This document shows, piece by piece, positions 17,498 to 26,088 of a stretch of 64,000 nucleotides of DNA. The first letter of the stretch is position 1. Every line of letters begins with the position of its first letter. Source of the stretch: Paraburkholderia diazotrophica (GTDB lineage Bacteria > Pseudomonadota > Gammaproteobacteria > Burkholderiales > Burkholderiaceae). Location: contig NZ_FNYE01000029.1 in the NCBI RefSeq assembly GCF_900108945.1, forward strand, positions 35,468 to 99,467. The letters are read 5' to 3'. The notes under the pieces are model-generated. The model did not search any database. It was not told the origin of the DNA and saw only the letters and a list, made by a program, of their open reading frames with translations. The position numbers and the translations under genes are program-made.

Positions 17498-18141
17498 GCG
17501 CAGATGTCGTACTTGGCGATGTCATGTCCTTCGCGCAAGGCATCGCTGATCCACGCTTTCACGGCCGGCTGCTCCGTCACGCGGCGCGCGTAAGCGGCCG
17601 CAGCCTCCGACAGCTTCGGCTGCCACGTGTTGAAGCGCATCACGACAGGCGCATACATCGCATCGGCGATGGTGAACTCGCCGAACAGGAACGGGCCGCC
17701 GTACGTTTCAAGACACTCGCTCCAGATCGCATCGATGCGCGCGACATCGGCGAGCGCGCCTGGCGTCGCGCCCTTGCCGGGGAACGACGCGCGGATGTTC
17801 ATCCACATGTTCGAGCGCAGATCGCCGAAGCCCGAATGCATCTCCGCGCTGATGCTGCGCGCGCGCCCGCGCGCGGCGGCATCGCGCGGCCACATCGCAT
17901 GCTGTGGATAGCGCTCGGCCAGCGTCTCGCAGATCGCGAGCGAGTCCCACACGGTGATGCCATCGTCGGTGATCAGGCACGGCACTCTGCCCGAAGGCGA
18001 ATGCGCGAGGATGGCCGCTTGCGTCTGCTCTTCGGCCAATGGAATCCTCACCTCTTCGAATGGAATGCCGAAATGCGTGAGCACGAGCCACGGCCGCATC
18101 GACCACGACGAATAGTTCTTGTCACCGATAACGAGTTTCAT
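17494..18141 (-). CDS. glutathione S-transferase family protein
   Basis: A 215-residue GST. The thioredoxin-like N-terminal domain begins MKLVIGDKNYSSWSMRPWL, with the YSSWS stretch typical of a bacterial/plant-like zeta- or theta-related group and the glutathione-contacting V-P-C-L and D-S-L-A-I segments. The helical C-terminal domain contains F-T-I-A-D-A-M-Y-A-P. It overlaps cca by four bases. The natural substrate is not known. Confidence 0.92.
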   Translation of the reverse strand: MKLVIGDKNYSSWSMRPWLVLTHFGIPFEEVRIPLAEEQTQAAILAHSPSGRVPCLITDDGITVWDSLAICETLAERYPQHAMWPRDAAARGRARSISAEMHSGFGDLRSNMWMNIRASFPGKGATPGALADVARIDAIWSECLETYGGPFLFGEFTIADAMYAPVVMRFNTWQPKLSEAAAAYARRVTEQPAVKAWISDALREGHDIAKYDICA

Positions 18142-18185
18142 GCTTTGCCAAAAGTGAAGTTGAAGGAAACGACGGGTTTATGGAC

Positions 18186-19142
18186 TCAACGGCCCGCGCT
18201 CTCGCGGAACGTGTTGAAGCGCGAGCGGAACGACGAACCCGTCAGATACACGGGCGCGATCGTTTCGATGCTGGCCGGCTCGATATCGAGTTCGGGCGCG
18301 AGCGGCGCGCTCAGCACGGCATCGATCTTCATCGAGTCGAGATTGTCGCGCGAGAGGACGGGCTCGCCCGGCGCGAGTTCGAACGACAGCGCCTGCAGCC
18401 GCGCAAGCGCATCGGGCAGACGGATGATGCGCGCGTGCTTGCCGATCACCGAGCCGCAGTAGTCGACGAGCGCTTCGAGCGTGTAGACGGACGGCCCGCC
18501 GAGTTCGTAAGTGCGGCCCGTCGATGCGTCGAGATCCAGCACGTTGACGATCGCCTTCGCGACATCGCCGACGAAGATCGGCTGAAAGCGCGCCTCGGCC
18601 TTCGCAAGCGGAATCACCGGGAACACGCGCTGCAGGAACGCGAACTTGTTGAGGAACTGGTCCTCAGGACCGAACACGACGGACGGGCGGAAGATCGTCG
18701 ACGCAAGCATCGACGACGCGTGAATCGCGCGCTCGCCGTCGCCCTTCGAGCGCAGATACATGCTCGGTCCACGCGGGTCGGCGCCGATCGCGCTGACGTG
18801 GATCAGCCGATGCACGCCCTTGCCTTCGCATGCGGACACGATCTTTGTCGGCAGCTCGACGTGCGCCTTCGCGAACTCGGGGCCATACGGGTCGCCGCGA
18901 TGACCATGCAGCACGCCGACGAGATTAATCACGGCATCCGCGCCCTCGACGAAGCGCGCTAGCTGGATCGGATCGAACACATCGACTTCGACCACGTCGA
19001 TGGGAAGCAGCGTGAGATGCCGCGCGTTATAGCGGCGTCGAGTGGCGAGGCGCACCGTCTTGCCGAGTTCGACGAGTGCGTTGACGAGGTGACTGCCGAT
19101 GAAGCCGGAACCGCCGATGATCGCGATGGTTTGATGTCGCAT
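18186..19142 (-). CDS. NDUFA9-like NAD(P)H-binding protein
   Basis: A 318-residue atypical short-chain dehydrogenase. It starts with the nucleotide-binding motif I-A-I-I-G-G-S-G-F-I-G-S-H and lacks the usual YxxxK active site, as in the complex I accessory NDUFA9 / YfcH-like group. The ATG at 19142 is chosen; an in-frame ATG ten codons upstream adds only non-conserved residues. It lies 44 bases upstream of the GST gene on the same strand. The role in bacteria is unproven. Confidence 0.88.
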   Translation of the reverse strand: MRHQTIAIIGGSGFIGSHLVNALVELGKTVRLATRRRYNARHLTLLPIDVVEVDVFDPIQLARFVEGADAVINLVGVLHGHRGDPYGPEFAKAHVELPTKIVSACEGKGVHRLIHVSAIGADPRGPSMYLRSKGDGERAIHASSMLASTIFRPSVVFGPEDQFLNKFAFLQRVFPVIPLAKAEARFQPIFVGDVAKAIVNVLDLDASTGRTYELGGPSVYTLEALVDYCGSVIGKHARIIRLPDALARLQALSFELAPGEPVLSRDNLDSMKIDAVLSAPLAPELDIEPASIETIAPVYLTGSSFRSRFNTFRESAGR

Positions 19143-19231
19143 TTTTCGACTCCCTGAAGGAAGCCGCGGCAACGGCTGAAAGTCGGGCGCCGCTGCGTGC
19201 GCGTGTCACGCGGCGGCGGCCTGGCGCACCG

Positions 19232-21205
19232 TCATTGCAAGGGCGAGATGTAACCCAGACGCGCCTTCAGCGATTGCGGACGGCCTTCGAACAACGCTGC
19301 ATAGTAGACCGTGTTGGACAGCACGTTCTTCACGTAGTCACGCGTCTCCTGGAACGGGATGGCTTCCGCGAAAATCGCACCTTCGACACCGTGCGGCAAC
19401 GACGCGCGCCAGTTGCGCGGACGGCCCGGACCGGCGTTGTAGCCGGCTGTGGCCAGCACGGCGGATCCGTCGAATTCATTGTAGATCATCGACAGATAGT
19501 TCGTGCCGAGCAGGATATTCGTGTTGATGTCGTTCATCTGCGCGCGCGAGATAGGACCGAGGCCGATCTTCTTCGCGACCAGTTGCGCGGTGCCCGGCAT
19601 CAGCTGCATCAAGCCGCTTGCGCCGACATCCGAGCGCGCGTTCATGATGAAGCGCGACTCCTGACGGATCAGACCATAGGCCCATTCGACGTCGAGCCCG
19701 TTCGACTGCGCGTCGCGCTCGACGATATCGCGGAACGGCGACAGAAAGCGCAGCGAGAAATCGTGCTCGCTCTTCGTGCGATCGGCCGTGTTCACCGCGC
19801 GGTCGTACAGTTCGATACGGCGCGCGTACTCGGCGGCCGCGATCAACTGGCGGTCGTTCATGTTGCGCAGCGGCCAGTTCCATTCACGATTGCCTTCCAG
19901 ACGCAGATTCAGCGAATAGAACTTCTGAGCAAGCGCGAAGCCCGGTGTCTTGCCCGCCTGCTCGACTTCCGTATCGGAGACGGTCGTCTTCGGCGGCACG
20001 ATGATCTTCTGGCCGAGTTCTTCTGCGGCGAGCTGGCCGTAGAAGTTGTAGCCCTGTGCGATCGACTCGAATTCCTGGTTCGCCGTCGTCACGTCGCCCG
20101 CCTGCTTCAGCGCGCGCGCGTGCCAGTAGACCCACGCGGGCTGGCTGCGCAGCGACGGCGGCATCTGTTCGATCGACCAGCGCACCATCGTCCAGTCGCC
20201 TGCAAGGAGCGCCACGCGCGTGCGCCATTCGTACGCGGGATTCGACAGCGGCGCGTTCGCCGACAGGCGATACCAGTCGACGGCGGCCGGCATCTGCTTC
20301 GCGGCCGCCTGATACGCAATCGTGCCCCAGCCGATCGCGCGTTGAGGCGTGGTCAGCGACGGCGCGACGGAACCGAACGTTGCGGCTGCCATCGCCGGAT
20401 CGTTGCGGGCCATGCGCGTGATCGCGAGCAACGCGAGCTGATGCGATTGCTGATCGGGGCCGACGCCGCGCGCAAGCAGAAGCGGCGGCGTGCTCGCGGC
20501 CTGATCGAAGAGCGTCGGATCGGGACGGTTGTTGCCGAGAGCATCGACGAGCTTCGCGCCCGTGTTCGTCTGATTCTGCTCGTACGCGAGACGGATCTGC
20601 TGCCAGACGTCGTCGCTGGTGAACTGCTGGTTGATCGCGAGCGCGGTGATCAGGTCGACACAGCCGTCGCCATAGTTGCGCGGCTCGACGAGCAGCGCGC
20701 GCGCCGCGTCAGCGACGTTCTCGCCTTTCGCCGCGCGCGATTCGAGCGCGTAGCACTTCACCTGCGTATCGTCGTCGAGAACGAAGCGCGCGTATTGCTG
20801 ATCGAAGTTGCGCCAGTCGTGGCGCGCGCCGAGCACGACGAGGTAGTCGTTGCGCATGCGGTCTGCGATTGCCTGGCCGTCGTAGCGTTGCAGGAACGAC
20901 AGCACGGGAGCATCGGGCGCGTCGACGCGCGGATGGCCCTGGTTGTCGAACAGCTGCGGCTTCAACTGGAAGTACTCGAGATACGAAGGCGCCGGGTAAT
21001 CCGGAATCATCGCCGCGAGTTGCGCAGCGCGGCCCGCATCGTTATTGCGCGCGGCCTCGCGCAATTGCATGAATATCTGGTCGTCGTTGTTGGGTGGGGA
21101 AAGCTGAATGGGCCTGACGGCGGAAGCCGTGCTGCATGCGACGAGTGCCGCCGCGGCAAGCGCCAGACTGGCCGCGCGATATACTCGGAAGAGGCTTTTG
21201 GACAT
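19232..21205 (-). CDS. slt: soluble lytic murein transglycosylase, lipoprotein-type signal
   Basis: Cleaves the MurNAc-GlcNAc bond of peptidoglycan to form 1,6-anhydro ends in the periplasm. The start MSKSLFRVYRAAS at 21205 gives 657 residues with a signal peptide ending in L-V-A-C, a good lipobox, so it may be lipid-anchored. The middle is a long alpha-superhelical region. The C-terminal SLT domain shows the catalytic Glu in R-Q-E-S-R-F, the G-A-S-G-L-M-Q-L-M-P motif and A-G-Y-N-A-G-P-G-R. Its start lies 20 bases from that of the divergent 5-formyl-THF cyclo-ligase gene. Confidence 0.95.
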   Translation of the reverse strand: MSKSLFRVYRAASLALAAAALVACSTASAVRPIQLSPPNNDDQIFMQLREAARNNDAGRAAQLAAMIPDYPAPSYLEYFQLKPQLFDNQGHPRVDAPDAPVLSFLQRYDGQAIADRMRNDYLVVLGARHDWRNFDQQYARFVLDDDTQVKCYALESRAAKGENVADAARALLVEPRNYGDGCVDLITALAINQQFTSDDVWQQIRLAYEQNQTNTGAKLVDALGNNRPDPTLFDQAASTPPLLLARGVGPDQQSHQLALLAITRMARNDPAMAAATFGSVAPSLTTPQRAIGWGTIAYQAAAKQMPAAVDWYRLSANAPLSNPAYEWRTRVALLAGDWTMVRWSIEQMPPSLRSQPAWVYWHARALKQAGDVTTANQEFESIAQGYNFYGQLAAEELGQKIIVPPKTTVSDTEVEQAGKTPGFALAQKFYSLNLRLEGNREWNWPLRNMNDRQLIAAAEYARRIELYDRAVNTADRTKSEHDFSLRFLSPFRDIVERDAQSNGLDVEWAYGLIRQESRFIMNARSDVGASGLMQLMPGTAQLVAKKIGLGPISRAQMNDINTNILLGTNYLSMIYNEFDGSAVLATAGYNAGPGRPRNWRASLPHGVEGAIFAEAIPFQETRDYVKNVLSNTVYYAALFEGRPQSLKARLGYISPLQ

Positions 21206-21225
21206 CGTTATTTCTGGAGCGCGAA

Positions 21226-21834
21226 TTGAACTCAAGCATAGCATGCAACCTCGGCGCAAAATCGAAAAAGGAACTGCGTACAACGCTTCTCGAAGCGCGT
21301 CTGCATGCGGCTCGCGGGCCAGGTATCAATGATGCGCTGAACCGCCGCGTGCTCGATGCGTTGAAGCGCTTTGCGCCGCAGAGCGTAGGGTTGTATTGGC
21401 CGCTGTCGGGTGAGTTCGACATACGCGCCGCGATCGCAATCTGGCTCGCGACGGACGCCACGCGCCGCGCGAGTCTGCCCGTCATCACGGGCCGCGAAAA
21501 GCCGCTGGAGTTTCATGTGTGGACGCCGGACATGCGGATGCAACTCGGCGCACATCGCATCCATGAACCGACGTCGGGTGAAGCGATCACGCCCGATCTT
21601 CTGTTCGTGCCGTGCGTCGGTTTCGATGCGGACGGTTATCGGCTCGGCTATGGCGGCGGTTATTACGACCGCACGCTCGCGATGTTTCGCGACGCCGGGA
21701 AAGTGCCCATCACAGTGGGCATTGCGTATGAAGCATGCCGTACGGAAACGCTGCAGCACGAAGCACACGACATTCCGCTCGACGCAATCGTCACCGATGC
21801 TACTTGGTATCCGAAAGAGAAAGAGACCGCCTGA
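21226..21834 (+). CDS. 5-formyltetrahydrofolate cyclo-ligase
   Basis: Converts 5-formyl-THF to 5,10-methenyl-THF with ATP. The family signature G-Y-G-G-G-Y-Y-D-R-T lies near residue 145. The best start is TTG at 21226 (202 residues): GGAGC stands five bases ahead, the length fits the family, and the ATG at 21136 would put the N-terminus inside the divergent slt gene. No in-frame ATG lies between. It has no partner gene on the same strand. In enteric bacteria this gene follows 6S RNA; here there is no space for one upstream. Confidence 0.93.
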   Translation: MNSSIACNLGAKSKKELRTTLLEARLHAARGPGINDALNRRVLDALKRFAPQSVGLYWPLSGEFDIRAAIAIWLATDATRRASLPVITGREKPLEFHVWTPDMRMQLGAHRIHEPTSGEAITPDLLFVPCVGFDADGYRLGYGGGYYDRTLAMFRDAGKVPITVGIAYEACRTETLQHEAHDIPLDAIVTDATWYPKEKETA

Positions 21835-21862
21835 GCACGCGGTCGCAATTTCATAGACAGTC

Positions 21863-22375
21863 TCAAAGCGATGCGGCTGCGCGCGCCGCCGTGTCGTAGA
21901 TGCCCGACGCGTTGCGCATCAGTTGTGCGGCCTCGCCGATCTGTTCATTGGTGAGGCCGCTTTCCTTAAGCGTAGCGATCAGACAGTTCTCACGCACCTC
22001 GCGATACTTCATGCACAGATCGCGCCCTGCCTGCGTCGCGGAAAAGAACACCTCCTTGCCGGTCTTTTCGCTTTTTACATACCCTCTAGCTACCAGCTTC
22101 TTGAGCGCATAGGTCGCGACGTGCGTGTCCTCGATGTTCAGCACGAAGCAGATGTCGGCAATCTTCTTGCGCCGCTCGCGATGGCTCACGTGATGCAGCA
22201 GCGACACCTCGATGGCCGTCATGTCCTTGTCACCGGCAGCCGCCATACAACGCACCATCCAGCGGTTGAACGCGTTGCTCGCCATGATCAGCCCATATTC
22301 CAGTTCGGACAGTTCCGCACTGAACTCGGAAACAAGATGTTCCGATGAGACGATTTTGGTCGGATGACGCGCCAT
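21863..22375 (-). CDS. winged-helix (MarR-like) DNA-binding regulator
   Basis: A 170-residue regulator with a winged-helix fold in the middle (K-K-I-A-D-I-C-F-V-L-N, then T-H-V-A-T-Y-A-L-K-K-L as recognition helix, then G-Y-V-K-S-E-K-T-G-K-E as wing). It belongs to the predicted winged-helix group (HTH_27 / COG3355-like), which occurs widely in proteobacteria. It diverges from pxpB with 180 bp between the starts, so it is the likely local regulator of the 5-oxoproline genes. That link is inference from position. Confidence 0.85.
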   Translation of the reverse strand: MARHPTKIVSSEHLVSEFSAELSELEYGLIMASNAFNRWMVRCMAAAGDKDMTAIEVSLLHHVSHRERRKKIADICFVLNIEDTHVATYALKKLVARGYVKSEKTGKEVFFSATQAGRDLCMKYREVRENCLIATLKESGLTNEQIGEAAQLMRNASGIYDTAARAAASL

Positions 22376-22449
22376 GATGTTTTTTTAGCGTGATGGTTGA
22401 TCGAAGTGTACGACTTCACCCGCATCCGGGCGAGCCTGGGGAGATCGCT

Positions 22450-22477
22450 TATTGATAAATTGTCGATATTTTATTGA
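22450..22477. promoter_or_regulatory. A+T-rich candidate operator ahead of pxpB
   Basis: TATTGA (22450-22455) and the near inverse TCGATA (22463-22468) are separated by seven bases, and a second TATTGA follows at 22472. The stretch is strikingly A+T-rich for this genome and lies between the divergent regulator and pxpB, so it may hold the promoter or the regulator's binding site. Confidence 0.35.
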
Positions 22478-22555
22478 GAATGTACGCTACCCGTCGCGAG
22501 GGGCAGCGGACATCGTCCGACGAATCTGCTGCTCTCTACCCAATCCAGGATCTCG

Positions 22556-23209
22556 ATGACTGAACCCCGCATCTTTCCGTTCGGCGATACCGCGCTCGTC
22601 TGCGAGGCGCCGCCGCCTGCCACGCTCGATTGCCAGCGCCGCGTCTGGGCGGCCGCGCAGGCCGCGCGCCACTGGCCGCACGTGCTCGAAGTGGTGCCCG
22701 GGATGAACAATCTCACGGTGATCTTCGATCCGCTCGAAGCCGATCCCGACGATCTGGCCGCGAAGCTCAAGGCCGCCTGGGAGCGCGCCAGCGCCGCGCC
22801 CAACGCTGGCCGCGACGTGGAGATTCCCGTGCAGTACGGCGGCGAGTACGGCCCCGATCTGAAGGCCGTCTCCGATCACACTGGGCTTTCGGTGAAGGAA
22901 GTCGTCGAGCGGCATTCGAGCGGCGAGTACATCGTGTTCTTTCTCGGCTTCCAGCCGGGCTTTGCGTATATGGGTGGGCTCGAAGAGGCGCTGCACACGC
23001 CGCGCCGCGCCGAGCCGCGTCTCGAAGTGCCCGCCGGCTCAGTCGGCATCGGCGGTGCGCAGACGGGCATCTATCCGGCGACGTCGCCGGGCGGCTGGCA
23101 ACTGATCGGCCGCACGTCGCTCAAACTGTTTGACCCGTCGCGCAATCCGCCGACCCTTCTCCAACCGGGCGATCGCGTCCGCTTCACCATCGCGGGGCTG
23201 CATCCATGA
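22556..23209 (+). CDS. pxpB: 5-oxoprolinase subunit PxpB (KipI-like)
   Basis: One of three subunits of the ATP-dependent 5-oxoprolinase, which opens 5-oxoproline (pyroglutamate) to glutamate. The 217-residue protein has the KipI/allophanate-hydrolase subunit 1 fold, with F-L-G-F-Q-P-G-F-A-Y-M-G and P-A-G-S-V-G-I-G-G motifs. The stop overlaps the pxpC start by four bases. The neighbours pxpC and pxpA make the assignment firm, since this trio is the established enzyme. Confidence 0.95.
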   Translation: MTEPRIFPFGDTALVCEAPPPATLDCQRRVWAAAQAARHWPHVLEVVPGMNNLTVIFDPLEADPDDLAAKLKAAWERASAAPNAGRDVEIPVQYGGEYGPDLKAVSDHTGLSVKEVVERHSSGEYIVFFLGFQPGFAYMGGLEEALHTPRRAEPRLEVPAGSVGIGGAQTGIYPATSPGGWQLIGRTSLKLFDPSRNPPTLLQPGDRVRFTIAGLHP

Positions 23210-24258
23210 TCGACGTGATACGCGCGGGTTTGCTGACGACGATCCAGGATCTCGGACGGCACGGCCACCGGCATCTCGGCGTCGCGATGGGTGGCGCGCT
23301 CGACCGGCTGTCGCTCGAAGTCGGCAACCGGCTGGTCGGCAACCGGCCCGACGCCGCCGGACTCGAAATCACGTTCGGTCCGACCGTGCTGCGCTTTTTG
23401 CGCCCGACGCGCGTCGCGATCACGGGCACCGAGTTCGGCGCGACGCTCGATGGCAAGCCCGTCTATTCGTGGTGGAGCCTGCCCGTGAAGGCCGGCCAGG
23501 AACTGACGTTGAACACGGCGAAGCGCGGGATGCGCGGCTACGTGTGCGTCGCGGGCGGCATCGACGTCCTGCCGATGCTCGGCTCGCGCAGCACCGATCT
23601 GCAAGCCGGCTTCGGCGGACTCGGCGGCCGCGCGCTGCGCGACGGCGACCGGCTGCCCGTCGGCGTGCCGCGCGCGGCCGCCGGTTCGGGCTTCTCGCCT
23701 GACGCACCCGAGTTCGGCGTGAAAGCGCCCGCGTGGTGCAAGTTCGTGCTCGTCGACGAGCCCGTAAGGCGCGGCCGTCATCCGTCAAGCGTCGCGTGGG
23801 CGCCGCCCATCCGCGTGCTGCCCGGCCCCGAGTACGACAGCTTCACGGCCGACGCGCACAAGGCTTTCTGGAACGACGAGTGGCTCGTCACGCCGAACAG
23901 CAATCGCATGGGCTACCGGCTGTCGGGCAACGAACTGAAGCGCACGCAGAAGACCGATCTGCTGTCGCATGCGGTGATGCCCGGCACGATCCAGGTGCCG
24001 CCGAACGGCCAGCCGATCATCCTGATGAGCGATGCGCAGACGACGGGCGGCTATCCGAAGATCGGCGCCGTGATTCACGCGGATCTGTGGAAGCTCGCGC
24101 AGGTGCGCCTGAACGGCGCGGTGCGCTTCATTCCGGCCACGCGTTATGAGGCCCGCCAGGCGCTGATCGAAGAACGCAAGTACTTGCGGCAGATCGATGC
24201 CGCAATCGGCATGCATGAAGAACGCTGCGCGCGAGTTGCCGCTTCCGCAGTGGCCTAA
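23206..24258 (+). CDS. pxpC: 5-oxoprolinase subunit PxpC (KipA-like)
   Basis: A 350-residue protein of the biotin-dependent-carboxyltransferase-like (AHS2/KipA) family, second subunit of 5-oxoprolinase. Early residues G-L-L-T-T-I-Q-D-L-G-R and later A-M-G-G-A-L-D and N-R-M-G-Y-R-L-S-G are typical. It overlaps pxpB by four bases and precedes pxpA by 13 bases, so the three are translated together. Confidence 0.95.
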   Translation: MIDVIRAGLLTTIQDLGRHGHRHLGVAMGGALDRLSLEVGNRLVGNRPDAAGLEITFGPTVLRFLRPTRVAITGTEFGATLDGKPVYSWWSLPVKAGQELTLNTAKRGMRGYVCVAGGIDVLPMLGSRSTDLQAGFGGLGGRALRDGDRLPVGVPRAAAGSGFSPDAPEFGVKAPAWCKFVLVDEPVRRGRHPSSVAWAPPIRVLPGPEYDSFTADAHKAFWNDEWLVTPNSNRMGYRLSGNELKRTQKTDLLSHAVMPGTIQVPPNGQPIILMSDAQTTGGYPKIGAVIHADLWKLAQVRLNGAVRFIPATRYEARQALIEERKYLRQIDAAIGMHEERCARVAASAVA

Positions 24259-24271
24259 CCAGGAGGACATC

Positions 24272-25024
24272 ATGGAAATCGACTTGAACGCCGATCTCGG
24301 CGAAGGATGCGGCTCCGACGAGGCGCTACTCGATCTCGTCAGCTCGGCCAATATCGCGTGCGGCTGGCACGCGGGCGGACCCAACGCGATGCGCGACTGC
24401 GTGCGCTGGGCGGTGCAGAAAAGCGTGTCGATCGGCGCGCATCCGAGCTTCAACGATCCGGAGAACTTCGGCCGCAAGGAAATGGACCTGCCCGCCAGCG
24501 AAATCTACGCGGGCGTGCTGTATCAGCTCGGCGCGCTGTCGGCGATCGCGCAGGCCGAGGGCGGACGCATCGCGCACGTGAAGCCGCACGGCGCGCTCTA
24601 CAACCAGGCCGCGCGCGATCCGAAGATCGCCGATGCGATCGTTTCCGCCGTGCACGACTTCGATCCGTCCGTCGTCGTGTTCGCGCTGGCGAACAGCGGG
24701 CTCGTGACGGCCGCGCACAACGCGGGGCTCGTCGCCGTCGAAGAAGTGTTCGCCGATCGCGGCTATCGCGCCGACGGTTCGCTCGTGCCGCGCAAGGAGC
24801 CGGGCGCGCTGCTCGATGACGAAGACGAAGTGCTCGAGCGCACGCTGACGATGGTGCGCGAGCAGCGCGTGAAGGCCGTCAGCGGCGAATGGGTGCCCAT
24901 CAACGCGCAGACGATCTGCCTGCACGGCGACGGCCCGCATGCGCTCGCGTTCGCGCGCCGCATCCGTGCGGCGCTCGAAGCGGCGGGCATCGGCGTGCAT
25001 GCGGCCAGCGCGGCGCGCATCTGA
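24272..25024 (+). CDS. pxpA: 5-oxoprolinase subunit PxpA (LamB/YcsF family)
   Basis: Third 5-oxoprolinase subunit, 250 residues. It begins MEIDLNADLGEGCGSD, the LamB/YcsF signature with acidic metal-type residues, and continues with I-A-C-G-W-H-A-G and K-P-H-G-A-L-Y-N. The ATG at 24272 follows a strong AGGAGG, whereas the longer in-frame start at 24197 lies inside pxpC. A GC-rich hairpin follows the gene. Confidence 0.96.
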   Translation: MEIDLNADLGEGCGSDEALLDLVSSANIACGWHAGGPNAMRDCVRWAVQKSVSIGAHPSFNDPENFGRKEMDLPASEIYAGVLYQLGALSAIAQAEGGRIAHVKPHGALYNQAARDPKIADAIVSAVHDFDPSVVVFALANSGLVTAAHNAGLVAVEEVFADRGYRADGSLVPRKEPGALLDDEDEVLERTLTMVREQRVKAVSGEWVPINAQTICLHGDGPHALAFARRIRAALEAAGIGVHAASAARI

Positions 25025-25062
25025 TTCCTGCACGTGTACCGCACGCACCCGTCAGCAACCGA

Positions 25063-25087
25063 CGCCCCGCTCTTCGCGGGGCGTTTG
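25063..25087 (+). terminator. weak terminator-like hairpin after pxpA
   Basis: CGCCCCGC / GCGGGGCG stem with a TCTTC loop, then only GTTTG. The short T stretch suggests partial termination, which would leave reduced read-through into the DUF969/DUF979 genes. Confidence 0.5.
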
Positions 25088-25142
25088 CCAGAACGCAACG
25101 GCAACGGTTGCCGGCGATTTTTTGAAGCACCAGAAGTTCGGT

Positions 25143-25172
25143 AGTACCCGAGAAGTACCCGAGAAGTACGCG
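25143..25172. repeat. short tandem repeat before the DUF969 gene
   Basis: AGTACCCGAGA occurs twice back to back (25143-25153, 25154-25164), followed by a partial third copy AGTACGCG. It lies in the 287-base spacer between pxpA and the DUF969 gene, which otherwise holds the hairpin at 25063 and no gene. Confidence 0.7.
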
Positions 25173-25311
25173 CAGCAACGACAGGCAGTCAGCCAGGCGG
25201 CCATCGAAGAGCCGTACGGCAAAGAGGGCATCCGCGCCGATATGGCCGGGAGTCAAGAGAGTTCGCCGCCACGCGCGGTGTCCCAACGCAGGACCACCTC
25301 TGGAGATCTAG

Positions 25312-26088
25312 ATGCAGTCAACCGTCAACCTGTGGCCGCTCATAGGAGTTGCCGTCATCATCGTCGGGTTCGTATTGCGCTTCAACCCGATGCTGATCGT
25401 GGCCGCCGCAGCGGTCATCACCGCCATTGCCGGGCATTTTCCGCCCGACAGGATTCTCGCTGCGATCGGCAGCGGCTTCATCAAGACGCGCAATATCCCC
25501 CTCATCATCCTGTTGCCGCTCGCGGTGATTGGCCTGCTCGAACGGCATGGGCTGCGCGAGCGCGCGCAGACCTGGATCGCGAGCATCAAGGCGGCGACGG
25601 CCGGTCGTCTTCTGATCGTCTATCTGCTCGTGCGAGAACTGACGGCTGCCGTCGGCCTGACAGGTCTCGGCGGTCATCCGCAGATGGTGCGTCCGTTGAT
25701 CGCGCCGATGGCGGAAGGCGCGACGGAAACGCGCTTCGGCAAGTTCAGCGACGCGGTGCGCTACAAGCTGCGCGCGTTCGCGGCGGCAACGGACAACGTG
25801 GGTCTGTTCTTCGGCGAGGACATCTTCGTCGCGTTCGGCGCGATCGTGCTGATGGTCACGTTCCTGAAGGAAGCGGGCATCACCGTCGAGCCGATGCACG
25901 TCGCCGTATGGGGCATTCCGACGGCCGTCAGCGCGTTTCTGATTCACGGTTTCCGGCTCTATCTGCTCGACCGCAAGCTCGAGCGCGAACTGCGCGGCAA
26001 CGCGGCATCGCAAGCGGGCACGAACACCAACGACAAGAACGCGGCAGGCAAGCACGCCTCGCAAACAGCAACCGGGGACGAAGTATGA
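25312..26088 (+). CDS. DUF969 membrane protein, likely 5-oxoproline transporter subunit
   Basis: A 258-residue membrane protein with several hydrophobic helices (for example around residues 5-45, 58-75, 95-115 and 165-190). Its last 30 residues are polar. It overlaps the DUF979 gene by four bases and follows the complete 5-oxoprolinase genes. DUF969 and DUF979 proteins commonly occur as a pair next to pxp genes and are named a two-part 5-oxoproline transporter on that basis; direct proof is not visible from the sequence. Confidence 0.88.
   Translation: MQSTVNLWPLIGVAVIIVGFVLRFNPMLIVAAAAVITAIAGHFPPDRILAAIGSGFIKTRNIPLIILLPLAVIGLLERHGLRERAQTWIASIKAATAGRLLIVYLLVRELTAAVGLTGLGGHPQMVRPLIAPMAEGATETRFGKFSDAVRYKLRAFAAATDNVGLFFGEDIFVAFGAIVLMVTFLKEAGITVEPMHVAVWGIPTAVSAFLIHGFRLYLLDRKLERELRGNAASQAGTNTNDKNAAGKHASQTATGDEV

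Noticed and set aside
21206..21225. 6S RNA next to the 5-formyl-THF cyclo-ligase gene
   Set aside because: Only 20 bases separate the two divergent starts, too short for 6S RNA.
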